A DNA stretch of 57,469 bases, from the NCBI RefSeq assembly GCF_003857055.1, contig NZ_QGSZ01000148.1, positions 1-57,469 on the forward strand. The letters are read 5' to 3'. Positions within the stretch are counted from its first letter, which is position 1; the number at the start of each line of letters is the position of its first letter. Position numbers and translations under genes: made by a program. This document shows, in pieces, positions 1 through 8,521 of the stretch. The notes under the pieces were generated by a model. The model saw only the letters and a program-made list of their open reading frames with translations, had not been told where the DNA came from and did not search any database. The DNA is from Micromonospora inaquosa (lineage in GTDB: Bacteria; Actinomycetota; Actinomycetes; Mycobacteriales; Micromonosporaceae).

Positions 1-448
1 GGTCGGCGCGCTGGCAGGCGTCGTCGGCGTCGGCGAGCGCGGCGCGGGCCTGTTCGCGGGCGCGCGCCGCGTCGGCCGCCGCGGGCTCGGCGTCGTCGCG
101 AGCCTCGTCGCGTTCGGTCTGCGCCGCCGCGATCTCCGTGGCGGCCTCCGCGCGGACCTGGGCGAGCTGCCGTTGCACACCCACCGGGGACAGTTCGGCG
201 TGCAGCGACTCGGTCAACGTCTCGACGATCTGGTCGAGGCGGTCCACCGCCTCCCAGGTGCGGGCCACCTGCCCCGGCAGGCCGGGGGCGTTTCGGTGGC
301 GCATCCGGCTGTTGCGGGAGGCGCGCTGGCAGGCGCCGTCGTTGTCGCGGCAGTAGCGAAACGGTCGACCCGCGCCGACACGCTGCGGCACCGGCGCTCC
401 ACAGTGGGCACAGGGGCGGGTCTCGGTGGTGCTGGGCTGGGCGTCCAT
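1..448 (-). CDS. Zinc-finger/coiled-coil protein, C-terminus off the window
   Basis: Reading leftward from an ATG at 448, the frame stays open to the window edge (149 codons seen). Near the N-terminus is a CxxC pair (CAHCG) followed by two more cysteines (FRYCRDNDGAC), giving a C-x2-C-x16-C-x6-C arrangement that suits a small zinc-binding module. After it comes a long Ala/Glu/Arg-rich stretch with heptad character (ERDEARDDAE and similar), probably a coiled coil. It resembles actinobacterial proteins of unknown role that pair a short zinc motif with a long helix and may bind DNA or act as scaffolds. No function is assigned. It points the same way as the transporter gene on its right but is separated from it by about 26 bp. 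Confidence 0.6.
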   Translation of the reverse strand, partial: MDAQPSTTETRPCAHCGAPVPQRVGAGRPFRYCRDNDGACQRASRNSRMRHRNAPGLPGQVARTWEAVDRLDQIVETLTESLHAELSPVGVQRQLAQVRAEAATEIAAAQTERDEARDDAEPAAADAARAREQARAALADADDACQRAD

Positions 449-474
449 CGAGGGCGAAGTCTAGTGCCGGGCGG

Positions 475-1866
475 TCAGCTCGTCGTCCGGGCCGTCGCGT
501 CCAGGGTGTAGCGGCGTTGCAGCAGCAGCGCCGCGAGCATCGCCACCGCCGGCAGCAACCCGAAGCCGTAGCGGACCGCCGCGAGCGCGGCGTCCGGCTG
601 CACCGGCGACTCACCGGCCGTCGAGGCCACGAAACCACCAACGGTCAGGCACAACGCGTACGCGTACGGGCCCAGGGCCGCGCCGGTGGCCTCGGTGGCC
701 GTCCACACCCCCGTGTAGGTGCCGGCCCCGGTGGCCCCGGTGGCACCGGTGGTGCTGGCGGTGCCGGCGTCCGTGCTGGTGGCGGCGCGGATCACGTCGG
801 GGAGCATCGAGAACGGCAACAGTTGCATCCCGGCGAACGCCACCCCGAGCACCGCCACCGCGGCGACGAGCACCGGCAGGCCGGCCGGGCGGCCCACCGC
901 CAGCACCAGCGAGCCGAGGGCGAACGCGCCCTGCGCGCCGAGCAGCGCCCGCTGCTTGCCGACGCGTCGGGCCACCACCAGCCAGGCCGGGGTGACCAGC
1001 AGCGCCGGCGCCACGAACGCGGCCACCAGCACCGTGGTCAGGCCGGGTGCGCGCAGCTCGTATTCGGCGTAGTAGGGCACCCCGGCGAGCACCAGGTGGG
1101 TGGTGGTGGACATCGCCAGGTACGCGGCGACCAGCCAGCGGAACTGCCGGTCGTGCAGCGCGATGCGCAGCGCGCGCCACCCGCCGTGCCCCGCCGGGGT
1201 CCGATCCGCCGCGCTGCCGCGCAGCCGGGCGATGCCGGCGACACCGACCAGCATGGCCACCAGCATCCCCACGGCGAGGACCACGCCCATGCGCTGGTAG
1301 CCGCCCCGCGTCGCGGCGTCGCCGCCGGTGAGCAGGGGAGCCAACAGCCCGGAGACGAGGATGCCCAGGGTCAGCACGACCATCCGGAAGGCCATCAGCC
1401 GGGTGCGTTCGTGGTAGCCGATGCGCAGGTCGGCGGGGGTGGCCAGGTAGGGGACCTGGTAGGCGGCGAAGAGGAGGTTGCCGGCGATGAAGAACACCGC
1501 CACCCACGCGGCCGCCGGCGCGCCGGTCAGGCCGCCGGGCACGGCGAAGAGCGCGGCGAACGCGACCGGCAGGGCACAGCCGATCAGCAGTAGGCGACGC
1601 CGGTCGCCGCGCCGGGTCTGCTCCACATCGGCGCGGTGCCCCACCCAGGGGTGCAGCAGCACGTCGGCGATCTTCGGCAGCAGCAGCGTCAGGCCGGCCA
1701 GCCACGGCCCGACGGCCAGCACGTCGGTGAGGAAGTAGAGCAGCAGCAGGCCGGGCACTGTCACCCAGACGCCCATGCCGAGCGAGCCGCTGGCGAAGCC
1801 GGCCAGCGGGCCGCGGGGCAGCGTCGTGTCGGTGGCGGCCGCGGGCCGCCGGTCCAGCCCGGTCAT
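475..1866 (-). CDS. MFS transporter, GPH cation-symporter type
   Basis: A 463-aa polytopic membrane protein with about 12 hydrophobic segments. The N-terminal region (LLLYFLTDVLAVGPWLAGL, then PKIADVLLHPWVGHRADV followed by basic residues) matches the glycoside-pentoside-hexuronide (MFS_2) branch of the major facilitator superfamily. Members move sugars or small organic solutes with a cation, and some actinobacterial ones act as exporters. The ATG at 1866 is chosen because the upstream part of the longer open frame lies antisense to the tetR gene. It is divergent from that tetR across a 48-bp gap holding an 18-bp palindrome, so it is very likely repressed by it. The substrate is unknown. Confidence 0.85.
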   Translation of the reverse strand: MTGLDRRPAAATDTTLPRGPLAGFASGSLGMGVWVTVPGLLLLYFLTDVLAVGPWLAGLTLLLPKIADVLLHPWVGHRADVEQTRRGDRRRLLLIGCALPVAFAALFAVPGGLTGAPAAAWVAVFFIAGNLLFAAYQVPYLATPADLRIGYHERTRLMAFRMVVLTLGILVSGLLAPLLTGGDAATRGGYQRMGVVLAVGMLVAMLVGVAGIARLRGSAADRTPAGHGGWRALRIALHDRQFRWLVAAYLAMSTTTHLVLAGVPYYAEYELRAPGLTTVLVAAFVAPALLVTPAWLVVARRVGKQRALLGAQGAFALGSLVLAVGRPAGLPVLVAAVAVLGVAFAGMQLLPFSMLPDVIRAATSTDAGTASTTGATGATGAGTYTGVWTATEATGAALGPYAYALCLTVGGFVASTAGESPVQPDAALAAVRYGFGLLPAVAMLAALLLQRRYTLDATARTTS

Positions 1867-1884
1867 CGCCGCATCCTCTCCGCA

Positions 1885-1902
1885 ATCCAACGGTTGCTGG
1901 AT
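1885..1902. promoter_or_regulatory. Predicted TetR operator, copy 1
   Basis: The imperfect palindrome ATCCAACGGTTGCTGGAT lies between the divergent MFS and tetR starts. A second copy with the same outer arms, ATCCA and TGGAT, lies just upstream of the monooxygenase gene at 2595-2612. Position and duplication suggest it is the operator of the adjacent TetR protein. Confidence 0.65.
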
Positions 1903-1914
1903 TCTAGGGGCAGA

Positions 1915-2571
1915 ATGACGGCCATGACCATGCCCCGCCGCCGCCCGGGCCGGCCCCGCCGCGACGAGACCCGGCCGACCCGCGAGGTGGTGCTCACCGC
2001 GGCGACCGCGCTCTTCGCCGAACGCGGCTTCGACGCCGTCGGGTTGCGGGAGGTCGCCGCCGCCGCCGGGGTCGACGTCGCCACTGTCGCGCACCACACG
2101 GGTACGAAGGCAGCGCTCTACGACGCGTGCTTCGCCCGGGTGTTCGCCGCCGAGCGGGAGGTGCTGACCGCGGCCGCCGAGCAGGCCCGTACCGCCCTCG
2201 ACGCCGGTCCGGACGCGGCGCGGCGGGCCCTGCACGAGCTGGTCGACGTCTTCGTCGACTTCCTGGAGGATCGCCCCGAGACCACCACGCTGTGGCTGCG
2301 CCGCTGGCTGGAACCGCAGCGGCACGCCGAGCTGGACCAGCGCTACGCCGACCCGTTGTACCGGCTGGTCGCCGAGCTGCTCGCCGCCGCGTCGGCGACC
2401 GGCGCGCTGGCGGAGCCGACCCCGCACATCACTGTGCGGAGCCTGGTGTGGGCGACGCACGGGCACGTGGTGGCGTTGGCCGCGGGCGCGCCCGGCGCCC
2501 GGGAGCGGCGCGAGTTCCGGGCGTTCGTGCATCGCCTGCTCGACGGGCTGTACGGATCACCGGCCCCTTGA
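1915..2571 (+). CDS. TetR/AcrR family regulator
   Basis: A 218-aa protein with an N-terminal TetR helix-turn-helix: a basic leader (RRRPGRPRRDETR), then TREVVLTAATALFAERGFD and the recognition helix VDVATVAHHTGTKAALYDA, at roughly residues 18-65. The C-terminal half is a helical ligand-binding domain with no assignable ligand. The first ATG (1915) sits 12 bp beyond the palindrome; in-frame ATGs at 1924 and 1930 are alternatives. It is divergent from the MFS gene and followed by the FMO/SDR pair, and both have the same palindrome in front. I infer that it autoregulates and controls both units. Confidence 0.88.
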   Translation: MTAMTMPRRRPGRPRRDETRPTREVVLTAATALFAERGFDAVGLREVAAAAGVDVATVAHHTGTKAALYDACFARVFAAEREVLTAAAEQARTALDAGPDAARRALHELVDVFVDFLEDRPETTTLWLRRWLEPQRHAELDQRYADPLYRLVAELLAAASATGALAEPTPHITVRSLVWATHGHVVALAAGAPGARERREFRAFVHRLLDGLYGSPAP

Positions 2572-2594
2572 CGGGCCGCCGCCGCAAGACGATT

Positions 2595-2612
2595 ATCCAT
2601 CGGACGTTGGAT
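2595..2612. promoter_or_regulatory. Predicted TetR operator, copy 2
   Basis: ATCCATCGGACGTTGGAT, the same palindrome type as at 1885-1902 (five-base outer arms identical, centre similar). It ends 2 bp before the first ATG of the monooxygenase gene, so a bound repressor would block initiation or early elongation. Confidence 0.62.
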
Positions 2613-2614
2613 TA

Positions 2615-3970
2615 ATGGGGGCGGCAATGGGCGGACGACCACCTCAGGTGGCGGTGATCGGGGCCGGCGCCGCCGGCCTCGCCGCGGTCAAGGCACTACG
2701 CGACGCCGACGTGCCAACTGTCGGCTTCGAGGCCGCCGAGCAGGTCGGCGGCCTCTGGGTGTACGGGGCACCCGACTCGCCCGCGTACCGCACGCTGCAC
2801 CTCAACACCAGCCGTGGCCGCACCCAGTTCGCCGACCACCCGATGCCCACCGACTGGCCGGACTACCCCGACCACCGTCGCGTCGCCGGTTACCTCGCCG
2901 ACTACGCGGCACGCTTCGGGCTGGCCGACACCATCCGGCTGCGCCACACCGTCGAGCGGGTCACCCAGAACCCCACCGGCACCTGGACGGTGACCGCCAA
3001 CGGCCCGACCGGCCCGGTCGAGGTCACCGTCGACGCCGTGGTCGTCGCCAACGGGCACAACCGGGTGCCCCGGCTGCCCGACCCCGGATACCCCGGCACC
3101 TGCACCGCCGAGCAGATGCACAGCCACGACTACCGGGGCCCGGAGCAGTTGGCCGGCAGACGGGTCCTGGTCATCGGCGGCGGGAACTCCGCCATGGACA
3201 TCGCCGTGGACGCGTCGTACGCCGCCAGCCGCACCCTGCTGTCGCTGCGCCGGGGGGTCTGGGTGGTGCCGAAGTACCTGCTGGGTCGCCCGTCGGACAC
3301 CCTCAACGGGGCACTGGCCCGCCGGCTGCCGTGGCGCCTGCGTCAACGCATCAGCCAGACGATGCTGAGCACCACCGTCGGCAACCCCGCCCGCTACGGG
3401 CTGCCCGCGCCGACGCACGGCTTCCTCCAGGACCACCCGACGCTCTCCGACGCGTTGCTGTCGCGGCTGACCCACGGTGACGTCGAGGCCCGCCCCGGCG
3501 TCGCCGCCCTGGACGGCGACCGGGTGGAGTTCACCGACGGCCGCAGCGACAGCGTCGACCTGATCATCTGGTGCACCGGATACCGCGTCGACGTCCCGTT
3601 CCTCGACCCGGCGCTGCTCGCCGGGGGCGCCGACACCCTGCAGCTGTACCGGCACGTGTTCCACCCCGACGCCCCCGGTCTGAGCTTCGTCGGGTTGATG
3701 CAGTCCACCGGTTCCGCGTTCCCCCTGGTCGAGGCGCAGGCCAAGCTGATCGCGGCGCACCTCGCCGGCCGGTACGCGCTGCCGGACCCGGACCGACAAC
3801 GCGCCGTCTGCCGGGCCGAACTACGGGCCGCGACCGCCCGCTGGGGTCAGCGCCGCCCGGCGATGCGGGTGGACTTCGACGTCTACCTGGCCGAGTTGGC
3901 CCGGGAGCTGACCGCCGGGGCCCGCCGCGTCCGCTCCGGCGCGGCGTCCTCGGTGGGGGCACCCCGATGA
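2615..3970 (+). CDS. Flavin-containing monooxygenase (FMO/BVMO-like)
   Basis: A 451-aa FAD/NADPH-dependent oxygenase. An N-terminal FAD Rossmann motif (VIGAGAAGLAA) is followed by FEAAEQVGGLWVYG, the FMO-type second FAD contact. A mid-protein NADPH Rossmann motif (VLVIGGGNSAMDIAVD) follows a His-x-Tyr segment (MHSHDYRG) corresponding to the FMO identifying motif. Such enzymes oxygenate soft nucleophiles or ketones; the substrate here cannot be told. Two starts are possible: ATG 2615, almost leaderless after the operator, or ATG 2627, preceded by a GGGGG run. The stop overlaps the next ATG (ATGA), so it is translationally coupled to the SDR. Probably controlled by the upstream TetR. Confidence 0.85.
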   Translation: MGAAMGGRPPQVAVIGAGAAGLAAVKALRDADVPTVGFEAAEQVGGLWVYGAPDSPAYRTLHLNTSRGRTQFADHPMPTDWPDYPDHRRVAGYLADYAARFGLADTIRLRHTVERVTQNPTGTWTVTANGPTGPVEVTVDAVVVANGHNRVPRLPDPGYPGTCTAEQMHSHDYRGPEQLAGRRVLVIGGGNSAMDIAVDASYAASRTLLSLRRGVWVVPKYLLGRPSDTLNGALARRLPWRLRQRISQTMLSTTVGNPARYGLPAPTHGFLQDHPTLSDALLSRLTHGDVEARPGVAALDGDRVEFTDGRSDSVDLIIWCTGYRVDVPFLDPALLAGGADTLQLYRHVFHPDAPGLSFVGLMQSTGSAFPLVEAQAKLIAAHLAGRYALPDPDRQRAVCRAELRAATARWGQRRPAMRVDFDVYLAELARELTAGARRVRSGAASSVGAPR

Positions 3971-4800
3971 GCGGTCGATCCCTGGCTGGCCGGCGGGTGC
4001 TGGTCACCGGGGCGAGCGGGACGTTCGGCCGCCACCTCGGCGCGGCGCTGAGCGCGGCCGACGCCCGGGTGGTGGGGCTCGACCTGCACGCGCGCCCCGA
4101 CGGTGACGTGCCGGTGCTCGGCTGCGACCTGACCGACCCGGACGCCGTGCCGTCGGCGGTGCGGGCCGCCGTCGACCGGCTCGGCGGGCTCGACCTGCTG
4201 ATCAACAACGCCGGGGTCGGTGGTCCCGCGCCGGCCGAGTTGCCGCCCGATGAGGTGGTCCGCCGGCAACTGGAGGTCAACCTGCTCGCCGCCTGGCGCA
4301 CCACCGCCGCCGCGCTGCCCGCCCTGCTCACCGCGCGCGGACGGGTGATCTTCGTGGCCAGCCGGATGGCGGTGCTGCCGCTGCCGCTCGCCGCCGCGTA
4401 CGGGGTGAGCAAACGGGCCCTGGTCGCGTACGCCGACGCGCTGCGCCACGAGGTGGGCACCCACGTCGGGGTGAGCGTCGTCTACCCGAGCATGGTCGCC
4501 TCACCGATTCACGACAGCACCGCCGAGGCCGGGCTGTCCCTGCGAGGGGTGTCCCGCCCCGAGCCCGTCGAAGGGGTGGTCGGGGCGATCCTGCGGACCG
4601 CCACCGCCCGGCGGGCACCCCGGGACGTGGCGACCACCGCACGCGGCCGGCTGGAGATGGCCGTCGGCCGGCACGCGCCCGCGCTGGCCGACCGGCTGGT
4701 ACGCCGTACCCTCGCCGCTCGGCTCGCCGCCGGTGACCTGGACGGCGCGCCGCTGGCCGCCGGTATGGTCGACCGACACCGCAGGGCCGCCCGGAGTTAG
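3967..4800 (+). CDS. Short-chain dehydrogenase/reductase
   Basis: A 277-aa classical-type SDR with the nucleotide motif VLVTGASGTFG near residue 12, the NNAG motif (LLINNAGVGG) near residue 80, a catalytic Ser (FVASRMAV) and the YxxxK pair (YGVSK) near residue 140. The 50-residue C-terminal tail resembles membrane-associated SDRs that act on hydrophobic substrates. It is coupled to the monooxygenase by a 4-bp ATGA overlap, which suggests consecutive oxidation and reduction of the same compound; that is inference. Confidence 0.88.
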   Translation: MSGRSLAGRRVLVTGASGTFGRHLGAALSAADARVVGLDLHARPDGDVPVLGCDLTDPDAVPSAVRAAVDRLGGLDLLINNAGVGGPAPAELPPDEVVRRQLEVNLLAAWRTTAAALPALLTARGRVIFVASRMAVLPLPLAAAYGVSKRALVAYADALRHEVGTHVGVSVVYPSMVASPIHDSTAEAGLSLRGVSRPEPVEGVVGAILRTATARRAPRDVATTARGRLEMAVGRHAPALADRLVRRTLAARLAAGDLDGAPLAAGMVDRHRRAARS

Positions 4801-4831
4801 CCTCCCGCACCGTTGGAAAGGGTTGACGACC

Positions 4832-5839
4832 ATGACCGACGCCAGACTGCCGGGCGCCGACGAGGCCGCGTTCATCGCGGCGGTCCGCTCAGGCGACACG
4901 GCGCGGTTCGCACTCCTGACCGAACGTCACCGGCGTGAATTGCAGGTGCACTGCTACCGGATGCTCGCGAACTACGAGGACGCCCAGGACCTGACGCAGG
5001 AGACGTTCCTGCGGGCGTGGAACAAGCGGGAGTCCTTCAGGGGCCACGCGGCAGTGCGGACCTGGCTGTACCGGATCGCGACGAACGCCTGTCTGGATTT
5101 CCTGAGGAAGCGCAACGACCGCACACCCGTACCGTCCGAGCTGCCGGACTCCGGCTCCGAGTTGACGTACCTTCAGCCGTACCCCGACCGGATGCTCCCC
5201 GAGGACCCGCAGGACTCGGTGGTGGCGCGGGAGACGATCGAGCTGGCGTTCATCGTCGCCGTCCAGCACTTGCCGCCGCGCCAGCGGGCGGTGTTCATTC
5301 TGCGCGACGTCCTCGGCTGGCCGGCGTCGAAGACCGCCGACGCCCTCGAGCTGACCATCGCATCGGTGACCAGCGCCGTGCAGCGGGCGCGCGTGACGAT
5401 ACGCGAGCAGCTGCCCGAGCGCCGCCTCGACTGGCGGAGCCCCGCCACCCACGAGCTGTCGAGCAGCGAGCGCGGCGCGGTGAAGTCGTACATCCACGCC
5501 CACGAGCGCAACGACCTCGACGGGCTGATGTCCCTGCTCCGCGACGACCTGCGCTTCGCGATGCTGCCCGATCCGGGCACCGTGACCACGACGGCCAAGG
5601 ACGCGGTGGACGGCTGGGTCTCCGGTGGGCTCTTCCAGCGCGGCCACGACGATTGGCGCGGTATCACCACGACGGTGAACCGCATGCCAGCCGCCGTGCT
5701 GTACCTCCGCGCACCCGACGACCCGGAGTACCGGCTGTTCGCCGTCGCGCTCCTGCACATCGTCGACGGGAAGATCGCCGAGCTCACCGGATTCGACGCC
5801 ACCGACAAGCCATGGCTGGACCTGCCACCGACACTGTGA
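4832..5839 (+). CDS. ECF sigma factor with SnoaL-like C-terminal domain
   Basis: 335 aa. Sigma region 2 (residues about 20-95) contains DAQDLTQETFLRAW. Region 4 (about 130-200) contains LPPRQRAVFILRDVLGW and a helix-turn-helix. It is followed by a roughly 120-residue SnoaL-like fold (SYIHAHERNDLDGLMSLL to the end), as in SigJ/SigG-type and TIGR02960-like sigma factors, where this tail replaces a separate anti-sigma partner and tunes activity. The ATG at 4832 has an SD-like GGAAAGG ten bases upstream; the longer open frame starts inside the SDR gene. No anti-sigma gene is adjacent. A strong hairpin follows the stop. Confidence 0.9.
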   Translation: MTDARLPGADEAAFIAAVRSGDTARFALLTERHRRELQVHCYRMLANYEDAQDLTQETFLRAWNKRESFRGHAAVRTWLYRIATNACLDFLRKRNDRTPVPSELPDSGSELTYLQPYPDRMLPEDPQDSVVARETIELAFIVAVQHLPPRQRAVFILRDVLGWPASKTADALELTIASVTSAVQRARVTIREQLPERRLDWRSPATHELSSSERGAVKSYIHAHERNDLDGLMSLLRDDLRFAMLPDPGTVTTTAKDAVDGWVSGGLFQRGHDDWRGITTTVNRMPAAVLYLRAPDDPEYRLFAVALLHIVDGKIAELTGFDATDKPWLDLPPTL

Positions 5840-5846
5840 TCGCACA

Positions 5847-5894
5847 CTCGAAAACGCAGGGAAGGGCCCGGGGAGCGTTCCCCGCGTTTTCGAG
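5847..5894. terminator. Bidirectional hairpin between convergent genes
   Basis: Perfect 11-bp arms CTCGAAAACGC and GCGTTTTCGAG are extended inward by GGGAA/TTCCC, with a GC-rich loop. It sits 7 bp after the sigma-factor stop and 14 bp from the stop of the opposing DHFR-like gene, so it can end transcription from both sides. The arms give a T-run on either strand. Confidence 0.75.
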
Positions 5895-5908
5895 CATTCG
5901 GCCCGTGT

Positions 5909-6472
5909 CTATCGCCTCGTCTCGTATCGGGTCAGCGCCACTCCGCCGGGAAACGTCCGCGTCTCCACCAGGTTCAGGTTCACCCAGCTGTCCAGCGCGG
6001 TGAAGTGCGGCTTTCCGCCGCCCAGCAGCACCGGATGAGTCACGATCTCGTACTCGTCGACCAGCCCGGCCCGCATGGCCGCGCCGGCGAGCGTTGCGCC
6101 ACCCACCCTCATCGGCCCGCCGTCCTCGGCCTTGAGCCGGGTGATCTCGGCGACCGCGTCGCCGGTGACCAGACGGGTGTTCCAGTCGACCGTCTCGATC
6201 GTCGAGGAGAACACCACCTTTGGCGTGTCCCGCCAGTTTCGCGCGAACTCGACCTGCGCCGGGGTGGCACCCGGCTGCTGATCGCCGGTCGGCCAGTAGG
6301 AACTCATGGACTCCCACAGCCTGCGCCCGTACAGGAACAGCGCAATCGCCCGCTCCTGGTCGAGCCACCACTGAAACAGCTCGTCGCTCGGCGCGCTCCA
6401 GCTGAGGTCGTCGCCCGGCGCGGCGACGTAACCGTCCACTGTCACACTCATACCGAAGATCAATTTCCGCAT
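5909..6472 (-). CDS. Dihydrofolate reductase family protein (RibD C-terminal type)
   Basis: A 187-aa DHFR/RibD_C fold protein. It begins RKLIFGMSVTVDGYVA, the typical first strand of actinobacterial DHFR-like proteins, and has the conserved FLYGRRLWE and MRVGGATLAG segments, the latter a nucleotide-binding glycine motif. Paralogs of this type are usually NADPH-dependent reductases of unknown substrate and are not the housekeeping DHFR. It is convergent with the sigma factor and separated from it by a strong hairpin. Confidence 0.85.
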   Translation of the reverse strand: MRKLIFGMSVTVDGYVAAPGDDLSWSAPSDELFQWWLDQERAIALFLYGRRLWESMSSYWPTGDQQPGATPAQVEFARNWRDTPKVVFSSTIETVDWNTRLVTGDAVAEITRLKAEDGGPMRVGGATLAGAAMRAGLVDEYEIVTHPVLLGGGKPHFTALDSWVNLNLVETRTFPGGVALTRYETRR

Positions 6473-6575
6473 CGTGCCAGCCTCTCGTGAGTCGTTCTCC
6501 CACGTACAGACGGGCGCGACGCGGAAACCTCATCGGTGTGCGGTCTGCGTCCGCAGATGGTCCTCGCGTTCCGGG

Positions 6576-7226
6576 TCAGGGTGTGGCGACCGCCGCGCGC
6601 GAGCGGTCGGCGGCGATGCGTACGGCCAGCGCGGCCAGGGCGGTGCCGGTCACCCACCGCTGCACCCGCAGCCACCCCGGCCGGCGGGCGAAGAACCCGG
6701 CGAGGGTGCCGGCGGTGAGCACGATCAGCGCGTTCACGCTCAGCGCCACGACGATCTGGGTCAGACCGAGCAGCAGGCTCTGCGTGGCGAGGTGCCCCCG
6801 CGTCGGGTCGACGAACTGCGGTAACAGCGACACGTAGAGGATCGCGATCTTCGGGTTCAGCAGGTTGGTGACCAGGCCCATGGTGAACAGCCGCCGGGGC
6901 GGGTCCGGCGGCAGCGGCGCCGGCGTGAACGGTGAGTTCCCGCCCGGACGCAACGTCCGCCAGGCCAGCCAGAGCAGGTAGCCGGCGCCGGCGAGCTTCA
7001 CCACCGCGTACAGCGTCGGCACCAGGACGAAGACGGTGGCCAGGCCGGCGACCGCCGCGGTCAGGTAGACGCCGAAGCCGGCGGCCACCCCGAGCAGCGA
7101 GACCAGCCCGGCCCGGCGGCCCTGTGCCACCGAGCGGGACACCAGGTAGACCATGTTCGGGCCGGGGGTGAGCACCAGCCCCAACGCCACCAGCGCGATA
7201 CCCAGCAGTGCGCCCGCACTTACCAC
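6576..7226 (-). CDS. LysE/RhtB family exporter
   Basis: A 216-aa inner-membrane protein with about six hydrophobic segments and the LysE signature TPGPNMVYLVSRSVAQGRRAG near residue 22. The family exports amino acids or their derivatives. The start is set at GTG 7226 because a G-run SD-like element (7233-7239) precedes it and the length then fits the 200-215 aa norm; the longer frame to 7412 adds non-homologous sequence. Also typical are VTNLLNPKIAILYVSLLPQF and a C-terminal hydrophobic helix. Confidence 0.87.
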   Translation of the reverse strand: MVSAGALLGIALVALGLVLTPGPNMVYLVSRSVAQGRRAGLVSLLGVAAGFGVYLTAAVAGLATVFVLVPTLYAVVKLAGAGYLLWLAWRTLRPGGNSPFTPAPLPPDPPRRLFTMGLVTNLLNPKIAILYVSLLPQFVDPTRGHLATQSLLLGLTQIVVALSVNALIVLTAGTLAGFFARRPGWLRVQRWVTGTALAALAVRIAADRSRAAVATP

Positions 7227-7457
7227 GACGATTCCCCCCGTTCGGTAGATCCCACACTGACAGTAATCGGGACAAAGATCCTGGCCCAGGGCCACCTGAC
7301 GGGCCGTGGCCTGCGATCCGGGTGATCCACTCCGTCTGTGGTGCCATCCGGCGGCACAAGCGGGAATGCTCACCGTCACGGGCGCGCTGAACCCCTGACA
7401 AGTGCGCGCCACCGGGCGGAGGCGGCGCGTTACGGTGGCCAGGGGGGGTGCCGCAGA

Positions 7458-7946
7458 GTGACCGATGCGTGGGAAGCGTCAGTTGAGGCGAAGATCCAGG
7501 GTGCCGTTCAACGCGGCGAGTTCGACGACCTGCCCGGCATGGGCAAGCCGATCCCCGGTCGGGGGGCGCCGTACGACGAGTCCTGGTGGATCAAGAGCTT
7601 TCTGGAGCGCGAGGCCCTCCCCAGTGACCTGCTGCTGCCCACGTCGCTGCAACTGCGCCGACGCGTCGAGCAGGTTCCCGACGAGGTCCGGGACCTGCCC
7701 ACCGAGCAGTCCGTGCGTGACTTCGTGGCGCAGTTGAACGCGCAGATCGTGGCGTGGCTGCGCAACCCCGACGGCCCCCGGGTGGTGGTGCGTCCGGTGA
7801 ACGCCGATGGTGTGGTCCGCCGTTGGCGCGCCGAACGGGCCCGCCCCGAGGTCACCATGACCGTCATCGAACCGGCGGCGGCCAGGGCCTCGTCGGGCCG
7901 GCCGCGGCGCGGCTGGTGGCAGCGGTGGCGCCGCCGTCGGGGCTGA
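7458..7946 (+). CDS. DUF1992 (DnaJ-homologue subfamily C 28-like) protein
   Basis: A 162-aa protein. Residues 5-75 carry the DUF1992 pattern (FDDLPGMGKPIP, then DESWWIKSFLEREALP and LLPTSLQLRRRVE). The C-terminus is a basic Arg/Trp-rich tail. The molecular role of this domain is not established; in eukaryotes it accompanies a J domain, which is absent here. GTG 7458 follows a GGGGGGG run, and the first residues VTDAWEASVEAKI fit the family's N-terminus. The gene is followed after 32 bp by a GNAT gene in the same direction. Confidence 0.8.
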   Translation: MTDAWEASVEAKIQGAVQRGEFDDLPGMGKPIPGRGAPYDESWWIKSFLEREALPSDLLLPTSLQLRRRVEQVPDEVRDLPTEQSVRDFVAQLNAQIVAWLRNPDGPRVVVRPVNADGVVRRWRAERARPEVTMTVIEPAAARASSGRPRRGWWQRWRRRRG

Positions 7947-7978
7947 TCCCACGGCCACGACCACGGCAGAATGTGCCA

Positions 7979-8518
7979 ATGCTCATCGAATCGCGGGCAC
8001 CCGGAACACCCTCGACACCGGGTGTCACCCTGCGCGAGTGGTCCGCCGACGACCTGGACGACCTGGTGCACGCGTACCAGGACCCGGTCCTGCTCCGCTG
8101 GACCAGCCATCCGGTGACCAGCGCCGCCGAGGCCCGACGGTGGCTGGAAGCCACCCAGCGGGACTGGGCCGACGGCCGGCGGTACACGTTCGCCGTCGTC
8201 GAAGAGCGGGCCGACGGTGCCCGGCTGGTGGGCAACGTGGTTCTCAAGGGGGTCACGCCGGAACGCCCGGCGCCGGAGGTGGGCTACTGGACGGCGTCGT
8301 GGGCACGCGGTCGCGGCGTCGCCCCGCGCGCCGTCACCGCGCTGAGCCGCTGGGCGTTCGACCGGTTCCCCGAGGTGGCCCGGCTCGACCTGCTGCACCA
8401 GGTGGACAACGTGGCGTCCTGCCGGGTGGCGCAGAAGTCTGGCTTCGTGTTCCAGGAGGTGTTGCCGGCCCGGCCGCCGTTCCCACTCGACGGTCACCGG
8501 CACGCCCTGCACGCCTAG
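7979..8518 (+). CDS. GNAT N-acetyltransferase (RimJ/RimL-like)
   Basis: A 179-aa acetyltransferase of the Acetyltransf_3 type. It opens with VTLREWSADDLDDLV, has a central GYWTASWARGRGVAPRAV segment that forms the acetyl-CoA pyrophosphate loop (R/Q-x-x-G-x-G/A-like), and a late LHQVDNVASCRVAQKSGF segment typical of RimJ/RimL relatives. The acceptor is unknown. ATG 7979 is the first in-frame ATG after the DUF1992 stop. It ends 3 bp from the stop of the convergent DinB-like gene. Confidence 0.87.
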   Translation: MLIESRAPGTPSTPGVTLREWSADDLDDLVHAYQDPVLLRWTSHPVTSAAEARRWLEATQRDWADGRRYTFAVVEERADGARLVGNVVLKGVTPERPAPEVGYWTASWARGRGVAPRAVTALSRWAFDRFPEVARLDLLHQVDNVASCRVAQKSGFVFQEVLPARPPFPLDGHRHALHA

Positions 8519-8521
8519 TCG

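Noticed and set aside
475..2532. A 685-codon minus-strand open frame covering tetR
   Set aside because: Only the part from 1866 down has transporter character; the rest is antisense to tetR and stays open because of high GC at third positions.
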